From Bog-473 sp963730785 (GTDB lineage Bacteria > Actinomycetota > Acidimicrobiia > Acidimicrobiales > RAAP-2), in the NCBI GenBank assembly GCA_963730785.1, contig CAVSTF010000010.1, forward strand, positions 372,001 to 436,000: a DNA stretch of 64,000 nt, read 5' to 3'. The notes beneath the pieces were generated by a model, which saw only the letters and a list, made by a program, of their open reading frames with translations, did no database searches and had not been told where the DNA came from. Positions within the stretch are counted from its first letter, which is position 1; each line of letters starts with the position of its first letter. Positions 58,046-64,000 of the stretch are shown in pieces. The translations under genes were made by a program, and so were the position numbers.

Positions 58046-59671
58046 GTGACTGACGCACGCGGGTCCGACGTCGTTGACGACGCGGTGGCTGAGTACCTCC
58101 GAGAGGTGTTCGAGGAACACCCGACCACGGCCACCTTTCTGGGCCGCACGGAGTGGGACCATCAGCTGGGCGACTACACGGCGGCCGCCTTCGAACGGCG
58201 GGAGTCGGCGGCGGCGCATTGGCTCAATCGATTTGCCGCCTTCACTCCGTCGGACCTCACGGCCGAACAGCGGATCGACCTGTCGCTCCTTTTGGCCCAT
58301 TTAGGCGAGCAGGTCGGCACGGCGGACTTTGGCGGGTGGCGTCGCAATGCCACGACGTACCTGTCCAATGGGGTGTTCGAACTCTTCGTGCACGGCAACC
58401 GCTCCGAGGCCGAGGCGACGGCCGCGGCCGTGGACCGGTTGGCCCAGGTACCGGCGGCGTTGGCGGCTGGTCGGGAGAATCTCGATCCGACCCTGATCGA
58501 TCCTGAGCTGCTCCGCCAATGGGGCATTCCGAACGCAGCCGCGCAAGCGAGCTTCATGCGGGGCGGGCTGGGTGCCTTCGTCGGCGATGACGATCTGCGC
58601 CAGCAGTTGGAAGCAGCTGGTCTCGATGCAGCCACGGCCTACGACGCCTTCGTCGACTTCCTGACCGAGCTGGCCGACCGGGCCAATGGGAGCTTCGCCT
58701 TCGGCGAGGCGCGCTACGACACCGTGCTCAAGGTTGGAGAGGGCTTCGCCTTCGGGGCCCGGGAATTGCGGGAGATGGGGCACCAGCAGATGGAGCAGCT
58801 CGATGAGCGAATGTCTGCCCTGGCCCAAAAGATCGGTGGCACCTCCGACTGGCGTGCCGTGGTCAATGGCCTGCGGGCGGATCACCCGATCGACATGGAT
58901 GATCTGTTGCGGTGCTACCGGGAAGAGACCAAAAAGGCCCGCCAGTTCGTTGGCGAGCACGACCTCATGAGCATCCCCTCCGGCGAGGAATGTGCGGTGG
59001 AGCCGGCCCCGATCTTCCGGCGATCATCGGCACCGGTGGCCTCCTATTTCCCACCGCCCTATTACGGCCCGGCCGGACAGGGCACCTTCAACGTGCCCTT
59101 CACGCCTGACGGGGCCACTGCGAATGAGCAGGAGGCGCGGCTGCGCTCGAACTCATTCTTCGAGATCCCAGGCGTGACGGCGCACGAGGCCTATCCGGGC
59201 CATCACCTGCATTTCGCCGCCGCCACCCAGACCAGTGCCCTGCGCCAGGTGCTGACCAGCACCTACATGGTCGAGGGCTGGGGGCTCTACGTCGAACAGA
59301 TGATGGGGGAGCAGGGCTACTACGAGACCGAGGCGGCGCAATTGGGTCAACTCAGCATGCGCATGTTTCGAGCCGGTCGGATTGTGGTCGATACCAGCTT
59401 GCACCTGGGAGAGATGTCCCGGGAGGAGGCCACGACCTTCATGTCCGAACGGTGTGGCTTCCCGGAACCGACGGCCCGTGGTGAGGTCCTGCGCTACTGC
59501 TCCTGGCCGACCCAGGCTTCGGCCTATCTCACCGGGGCGCTGGAGATCGAACGCATGGCGGGGCAGTGGACCGGGGGTGGCCATGGCTCGCTCCGGGAGT
59601 TCCACGATGCCCTGGCCCGATCGGGCAAGCTCCCGTTGGGAGTGGCCGCTCAGGCCATCGGGCTGGCCTGA
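58046..59671 (+). CDS. DUF885 family protein (putative metallo-carboxypeptidase-like)
   Basis: 541 residues. The DUF885 core motif reads PGVTAHEAYPGHHLHFAAATQ near residue 375, with HE and HH placed like a gluzincin metal site, and the second acid is in TYMVEGWGLYVEQMMGEQGYY near residue 405. The N-terminal half is helical (DAVAEYLREVFEEHPTTATFLGRTEWDHQLGDY). Family members are poorly characterised; some act as dipeptidyl or carboxypeptidase-like enzymes. GTG 58046 is preceded by AGGAGAGG; an upstream in-frame start at 57908 would overlap fbaB and encode repeat-derived SIGSIGS sequence. Confidence 0.88.
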   Translation: MTDARGSDVVDDAVAEYLREVFEEHPTTATFLGRTEWDHQLGDYTAAAFERRESAAAHWLNRFAAFTPSDLTAEQRIDLSLLLAHLGEQVGTADFGGWRRNATTYLSNGVFELFVHGNRSEAEATAAAVDRLAQVPAALAAGRENLDPTLIDPELLRQWGIPNAAAQASFMRGGLGAFVGDDDLRQQLEAAGLDAATAYDAFVDFLTELADRANGSFAFGEARYDTVLKVGEGFAFGARELREMGHQQMEQLDERMSALAQKIGGTSDWRAVVNGLRADHPIDMDDLLRCYREETKKARQFVGEHDLMSIPSGEECAVEPAPIFRRSSAPVASYFPPPYYGPAGQGTFNVPFTPDGATANEQEARLRSNSFFEIPGVTAHEAYPGHHLHFAAATQTSALRQVLTSTYMVEGWGLYVEQMMGEQGYYETEAAQLGQLSMRMFRAGRIVVDTSLHLGEMSREEATTFMSERCGFPEPTARGEVLRYCSWPTQASAYLTGALEIERMAGQWTGGGHGSLREFHDALARSGKLPLGVAAQAIGLA

Positions 59672-59877
59672 CCGCTGACCTGATTGAGCCGACACGTAGG
59701 CAGCCCCTAGCCGGACGGACCCTCCGATTGACCTGAGGCCCTGTCCGCCCGGAGGTAAGCTGTTCATCAGAACGAAACAATTCGGCCGCACTCCTGGCGC
59801 GTCTCGGACTTGGGGTGAGGATGCCCTGAAAGAGGCCGGCCTCTGAGTCGACCCATCACGATGAGACGAGGCAGCCC
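59672..59877 (+). other. Gap upstream of the 2-oxoacid oxidoreductase genes
   Basis: 206 bases without a gene. TAAGCT near 59758 could serve as a -10 element with a long leader to GTG 59878, but no well-spaced -35 was found. A GAGACGAGG segment precedes the start as ribosome binding site. Confidence 0.35.
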
Positions 59878-61752
59878 GTGGCACGGGGAACGCAGGAAAC
59901 ATCGCAGCTCGATCAGGTCATTGTTCGCTTTGCCGGCGACTCCGGCGACGGGATGCAGCTGACTGGGGATCGATTCACGACATCGAGCGCCCACATGGGC
60001 AATGACATGTCGACCTTCCCGGACTTCCCGGCCGAGATCCGGGCCCCGGCCGGGACGATGAACGGTGTGTCGGCCTTCCAGGTCCACATCTCCGACCACG
60101 ACATCCTGACCCCGGGTGACTCGCCCAACGTGCTGGTGGCCATGAACCCGGCCGCCCTGCGGGCCAACATCGACCTGATGGACAAGGGCACCATCCTCAT
60201 CATCAACACCGACGCGTTCGAGGAGCGCAATCTGGCCAAGGCCGGGTACGCCGAGAACCCGCTGACCGACGGCTCGCTGAGCGCCTACACGGTGTACGAG
60301 GTCCCCATGACCTCCATTACCCAGGAGGTCTGCAAGGAGGCCGGGGTGAAGCCCCGCGACGCCGAGCGGTCCAAGAACTTCTTCGCCCTCGGTCTGGTCA
60401 GCTGGCTCTACACCCGCCCCATTGAGCCGACGCTCGAATGGATCACCACCCGCTTCGGCTCCAAGCCCCAGGTGGCCGAGGCCAACACCCGCGCCTTCCG
60501 TGCCGGGTTCGACTTCGGTGAGACGGCCGAGCTGTTCGAATCCAACTACGAGGTGCGGCCGGCCACTTTTGAGCCGGGAGAGTACGTCCAGGTCACCGGC
60601 AACCAGGCCATCGCCTGGGGCCTTATCGCCGGTGCCCGTCTGGCCGGCCTGCCCCTGTTCCTCGGGAGCTACCCGATTACGCCGGCGTCGGACATTCTCC
60701 ACGAGCTCAGTCGCCGCAAGGAGTTCGGCATCCGCACCTTCCAGGCCGAGGACGAGATTGCCGGCATCGGCGCCGCCCTCGGGGCCTCGTTCGGCGGTGC
60801 GCTGGGCGTGACCACCACCTCGGGACCGGGGCTCGACCTCAAGTCCGAGACGGTCGGATTGGCCATCAACCTCGAGCTGCCGCTGGTCATCGTCGACGTG
60901 CAGCGCGGCGGGCCGTCCACCGGACTCCCGACCAAGACCGAGCAAGCCGACCTGCTCCATGCCATGTACGGCCGGCACGGTGAGGCACCCCTCCCGATCA
61001 TCGCCCCCCAGAATCCGAGCGACTGCTTCGCCATCGCCATTGAAGCGGTGCGGCTGGCCGTGAAGTACCGCACGCCGGTCATTGTCCTGTCCGATGGGTA
61101 CCTGGCCAATGGCGCCGAGCCGTGGAAGCTGCCCGATCTTGATTCGTTTGAGCCCATTGAGCCCAACTTCGCCAGTGAGCCCAATCACGTTGACGCCGAC
61201 GGCACGGCCAGCTTTTGGCCCTACGTCCGTGACCCCGAGACGCTGGCCCGCCCCTGGGCGCCGCCTGGTGTGCCCGGTCTTGAGCACCGCATCGGTGGGC
61301 TTGAGAAGGCCGATGGCAGCGGCAACGTCTCCTACGACGGCATCAACCACGAGCGCATGGTGCACCTGCGTCAGGACAAGATCGCCGGCATCGCCAAGGA
61401 CATCCCGCTGTTGGAGGTCAACGACGAGACCGGCGACGCGCAACTGTTGCTGGTGAGTTGGGGCTCGACCTACGCCGCCGTGGCCGCCGGAGTGAAGCGG
61501 GTCCGGGCCCGTGGAATGAAGGTGGCCCACGCCCACCTGCGTCACCTCAACCCCTTCCCATCCAATCTGGGTGAGGTGCTCGGTCAGTACAGCCAGGTGA
61601 TGGTGCCCGAAATCAATCTGGGCCAGCTGAGCCGGATCTTGCGATCCGAGTTCCTGGTCGATGCCAAGTCAATGAACAAGATGCAAGGTGTGCCGTTCCG
61701 CGTCGGCGAGATCGAATCGGCCATCACCATGCTGCTCGGAGGAAACGCATGA
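59878..61752 (+). CDS. korA: 2-oxoacid:ferredoxin oxidoreductase, fused gamma-alpha subunit
   Basis: 624 residues. The gamma domain lies at residues 10-190 (VIVRFAGDSGDGMQLTGDRF, FPDFPAEIRAPAGTMNGVSAFQVHIS). The alpha domain follows (GNQAIAWGLIAGARLAGLPLFLGSYPITPASDILHELSR, EDEIAGIGAALGASFGGALGVTTTSGPGLDLKSE, VDVQRGGPSTGLPTKTEQADL). The arrangement matches KorA of actinobacteria, part of an oxygen-tolerant 2-oxoglutarate:ferredoxin oxidoreductase that supplies an alternative TCA step. GTG 59878 gives MARGTQETSQLDQ. The stop overlaps korB (ATGA). No delta ferredoxin-like subunit is encoded beside it. Confidence 0.92.
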   Translation: MARGTQETSQLDQVIVRFAGDSGDGMQLTGDRFTTSSAHMGNDMSTFPDFPAEIRAPAGTMNGVSAFQVHISDHDILTPGDSPNVLVAMNPAALRANIDLMDKGTILIINTDAFEERNLAKAGYAENPLTDGSLSAYTVYEVPMTSITQEVCKEAGVKPRDAERSKNFFALGLVSWLYTRPIEPTLEWITTRFGSKPQVAEANTRAFRAGFDFGETAELFESNYEVRPATFEPGEYVQVTGNQAIAWGLIAGARLAGLPLFLGSYPITPASDILHELSRRKEFGIRTFQAEDEIAGIGAALGASFGGALGVTTTSGPGLDLKSETVGLAINLELPLVIVDVQRGGPSTGLPTKTEQADLLHAMYGRHGEAPLPIIAPQNPSDCFAIAIEAVRLAVKYRTPVIVLSDGYLANGAEPWKLPDLDSFEPIEPNFASEPNHVDADGTASFWPYVRDPETLARPWAPPGVPGLEHRIGGLEKADGSGNVSYDGINHERMVHLRQDKIAGIAKDIPLLEVNDETGDAQLLLVSWGSTYAAVAAGVKRVRARGMKVAHAHLRHLNPFPSNLGEVLGQYSQVMVPEINLGQLSRILRSEFLVDAKSMNKMQGVPFRVGEIESAITMLLGGNA

Positions 61753-62774
61753 CCACCACCGCCATCCCCGTCACAAGCCGTAAGGACTGGAGCAGCGACC
61801 AAGAGGTTCGCTGGTGCCCCGGTTGCGGTGACTACTCCATCCTGGCTGCCGTCCAGATGTTGATGCCCGACCTCGGGGTGCGTCGGGAAAACACGGTCTT
61901 TTTGTCCGGCATCGGTTGTGCCGCCCGCTTCCCGTATTACATGAACACCTACGGGATGCACTCCATCCACGGCCGGGCGCCGGCCATCGCCACTGGTTTG
62001 GCCACCTCGCGTCCCGACCTCGACGTCTGGGTGATCTCGGGCGACGGCGACTCACTGTCCATTGGTGGCAATCACCTGATCCACGCGCTGCGCCGCAACG
62101 TGCGCATCAACATCTTGATGTTCAACAACCAGATTTACGGTCTGACCAAGGGTCAGTACTCGCCGACCTCCGAGGTGGCCAAGGTCACCAAGTCGACGCC
62201 GTTCGGGTCACTCGACACCCCGTTCAACCCGGTCAGCCTGGCCCTGGGCGCCGAGGCCACGTTTGTGGCTCGCACCCATGACATGGATCGGGCCCACATG
62301 CAGGAGACCTTCCGCCGGGCGCACGAGCACAACGGTGCCGCCTTCGTGGAAGTCATGCAGAACTGCAACGTCTTCAATGACGGCGCCTTCGAGAAGATCA
62401 CGGGCAAAGAGGTGCGCTCCAACATGCTCATCCCACTCCGCCACGGTGAGCCCATCGTGTTCGGTGAGGAGGGTCAAGAGCGCGGCGTGGCCCAGCGCGC
62501 CGACGGCGGCCTGGAAATCGTGAACGTCGGTGAGGCCGGTACCGCCGGCCTGCTGGTGCACGATGAGCAGCGAGACGACCCCGGTTTGGCCTTCGCCCTC
62601 TCACGGCTGTCGCGTGGCCCCTACGAACCGACGCCGATCGGCGTGTTCCGGGCCGTAGAGCGTCCCGAATACGGCACGCAAATGTCCCAGCAGATCGTCC
62701 AGGCTCAAGAGAAGCGGGGCATCGGCGACCTGGGTGACCTTTTGCGTTCCGGCTCGAGCTGGATGGTCAACTAA
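61749..62774 (+). CDS. korB: 2-oxoacid:ferredoxin oxidoreductase, beta subunit
   Basis: 341 residues. RWCPGCGDYSILAAVQML holds the first two iron-sulfur Cys (C23, C26). LSGIGCAARFPYYMNTYGMHSIHGRAPAIATGL and the thiamine diphosphate motif GDGDSLSIGGNHLIHALRRN with NNQIYGLTKGQYSPTS are typical of 2-oxoacid oxidoreductase beta chains. A further Cys in MQNCNVFND is conserved. It works with KorA to decarboxylate 2-oxoglutarate (most likely) to acyl-CoA, reducing ferredoxin. ATG overlaps the korA stop, so the two are co-translated. Confidence 0.94.
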   Translation: MTTTAIPVTSRKDWSSDQEVRWCPGCGDYSILAAVQMLMPDLGVRRENTVFLSGIGCAARFPYYMNTYGMHSIHGRAPAIATGLATSRPDLDVWVISGDGDSLSIGGNHLIHALRRNVRINILMFNNQIYGLTKGQYSPTSEVAKVTKSTPFGSLDTPFNPVSLALGAEATFVARTHDMDRAHMQETFRRAHEHNGAAFVEVMQNCNVFNDGAFEKITGKEVRSNMLIPLRHGEPIVFGEEGQERGVAQRADGGLEIVNVGEAGTAGLLVHDEQRDDPGLAFALSRLSRGPYEPTPIGVFRAVERPEYGTQMSQQIVQAQEKRGIGDLGDLLRSGSSWMVN

Positions 62775-62886
62775 GCCAGAGCTGGCTGGTGCCGTCAGCG
62801 CCGGTGACAGCACCGGACGGTGACGGTACTCAGCGTGCAAGTTTCATGGTGCACGTCGAACCGCTCGGTCGGGCATCATTGAGGCA

Positions 62887-63831
62887 GTGACTGATGCCAT
62901 GAACACCGAGATTCCCGTCACGCCGCAGTCGTCTCGGCCTGGGCTGCGTCGAGTCATACCGCTGACGACGGTGGCGGTGATGTCGCTGATCGCCGTGGGC
63001 GCCGCCGTCTTGGCCGTTGGGGCCGGTACGCCACCGAGTGCTGACGCCGCCGTCGCCAGCGCAGTGACGAACGCGTTGAATGACAAGACCGCCGACTTCA
63101 CCCTGAGTGGCTCGGCCGGCATCAGCAGCCTGACCATCCCGATTACCGGGACCGGGTCGGTCGACTTCACGCAGAACGCCCTGCAGATGCAGATCGGTCT
63201 TCCGGTGCCGGGCAGCTCACAGAATCTCACCGAGAAGGTCATTGAGCTGAACAAGACGATCTACGTGAACGTGGCCGGCGTCAGCCAACTGCTGCCCGGA
63301 ACATCGTGGATCTCCATTGACGCCTCGCAGCTCTCGGGCAACCAGGCCAGCACGCCAGGATTCGGGCTGGGCGCCGGCACACTCCCAAGTAACCCGGCGG
63401 ATGTACTCAAGCTGCTGAGCCAAGGTGGCAATCAGGCGACCGATCTCGGGCCGTCAACGGTCGGCGGTCAGTCCGTCGAGGGGTACTCGGTCACGCTTGA
63501 CGGCGCGGCGTTGCAAAAGGCCATCGCCGATACCAAGCTCCCATCGTCAATTTCGTCGTCACTGCCGTCGTTGAAGCTGGGCTCCTCGTTGATCGGGGGA
63601 AACTCGCATCTCGGCTACCAGGTGTTCATTGCCAAGGCGACCGGCGAGTTGACCCGGGTGACCACGACGATCGCATTATCGATCATCGGTCAGACCATTT
63701 CCGACAACACGACGATGGACTTCACGAAGCTCGGGGCACCGGTTGACATCGAGGCGCCGCCGGCCAGCGAGACCATCCCGTACCAGCAGTTCCTCCAGCA
63801 GACCAAGGACGCCACCGGCTCCACGGTGTAG
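62887..63831 (+). CDS. Secreted or membrane-anchored protein of the LppX/LprG-like fold group (tentative)
   Basis: 314 residues. A single hydrophobic segment near residues 25-47 (PLTTVAVMSLIAVGAAVLAVGAG) is followed by AVASAVTNALNDKTADFTLSGSAG and alternating Ser/Thr-rich beta strands through GQSVEGYSVTLDGAALQKAI. There is no lipobox Cys after the hydrophobic segment, so it is a signal anchor or a cleaved secreted protein, not a lipoprotein. The beta-rich layout recalls LppX/LprAFG-type or DUF2092-type carriers, but the match is by eye. GTG 62887 follows CATCAT at 7 bases; ATG 62896 is an alternative. Confidence 0.75.
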   Translation: MTDAMNTEIPVTPQSSRPGLRRVIPLTTVAVMSLIAVGAAVLAVGAGTPPSADAAVASAVTNALNDKTADFTLSGSAGISSLTIPITGTGSVDFTQNALQMQIGLPVPGSSQNLTEKVIELNKTIYVNVAGVSQLLPGTSWISIDASQLSGNQASTPGFGLGAGTLPSNPADVLKLLSQGGNQATDLGPSTVGGQSVEGYSVTLDGAALQKAIADTKLPSSISSSLPSLKLGSSLIGGNSHLGYQVFIAKATGELTRVTTTIALSIIGQTISDNTTMDFTKLGAPVDIEAPPASETIPYQQFLQQTKDATGSTV

Positions 63832-64000
63832 CGCCTGGCGCGGCGGGCTCCCCGTTGGGGGACGCCCCGGCCTGGCTCGAGTGAGAATCAACCAGATGGC
63901 AACCGGTTCGCACCGAGGCCGCCATTTCACGTTCCTACTCTCAGCTGATCCTGATCAGTCGCACAGTGACTGAGGGTCGCACCTGAAGGAGTGGGAATGG
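63832..64000 (+). other. Intergenic end with hairpin and probable start of a next gene
   Basis: A GC hairpin follows the previous stop (TCCCC-GTTG-GGGGA, about 63850-63863, flanked by GGGC/GCCC). At the end of the window AAGGAG (63986-63991) is followed 5 bases later by ATG at 63997, a well-spaced start of a gene that lies outside the window; nothing can be said of its product. Confidence 0.5.

Overview
The window is a 64 kb piece of a high-GC actinobacterial chromosome, most likely from the class Acidimicrobiia. The class call is inference from the 16S rRNA and gene order; no database search was run. Two gene orders typical of Actinomycetota are recognisable: coaBC-metK-priA-def-fmt-rpe-ribD-ribBA-ribH, and infC-rpmI-rplT-rRNA methyltransferase-pheS-pheT-argCJBDFRGH-mpg. 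Each is interrupted by accessory genes.

Layout. Positions 1-7.1 kb hold coaBC (3' part), metK, priA, def, fmt, a Tam-like methyltransferase and rpe. Positions 7.2-13.1 kb hold a compact phosphonate module: FAD amine oxidoreductase, PhnX-like HAD hydrolase, and an ABC importer (binding protein, two permeases, ATPase). No PhnW transaminase gene is visible. Positions 13.1-16 kb hold ribD, ribBA and ribH, with no riboflavin synthase gene and no recognisable FMN riboswitch. Positions 16-21.1 kb hold a hydrolase, a hotdog thioesterase, hisG, a cold-shock-like gene, a TetR/SRPBCC divergent pair around a palindrome, a second hydrolase and a small conserved gene. Positions 21.1-27.4 kb are the translation block, in which infC appears to use an AUC start codon. 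Positions 27.4-35.2 kb are accessory: SnoaL-like, double GNAT, an ABC exporter with its own histidine kinase and response regulator, a GT39-type glycosyltransferase and a VOC protein. Positions 35.2-43.8 kb are a complete arginine operon with its own ArgR. Positions 43.9-45.9 kb carry mpg and a DUF222/HNH endonuclease. Positions 46.4-52.1 kb are an rrn operon (16S-23S-5S, no spacer tRNA) with promoter, processing stems and terminator. Positions 52.1-64 kb hold ltrA, a TPR protein, an L,D-transpeptidase, a class I fructose-bisphosphate aldolase, a DUF885 protein, 2-oxoacid:ferredoxin oxidoreductase subunits and a secreted or anchored protein.

Many genes are broken by single-base indels: about 20 in 15 genes, mostly an extra base and often in or beside G/C runs. 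They fall in housekeeping genes (pheT, ribD, ribBA, argD, argG) and share no common motif, so the most economical reading is uncorrected sequencing or assembly error. Such genes are annotated here as one gene each with the shift position given. A second pattern is a -10-like hexamer (TANNNT or NANNNT) ending exactly 6-7 bases before the start codon of many transcript-leading genes, which suggests widespread leaderless mRNAs.
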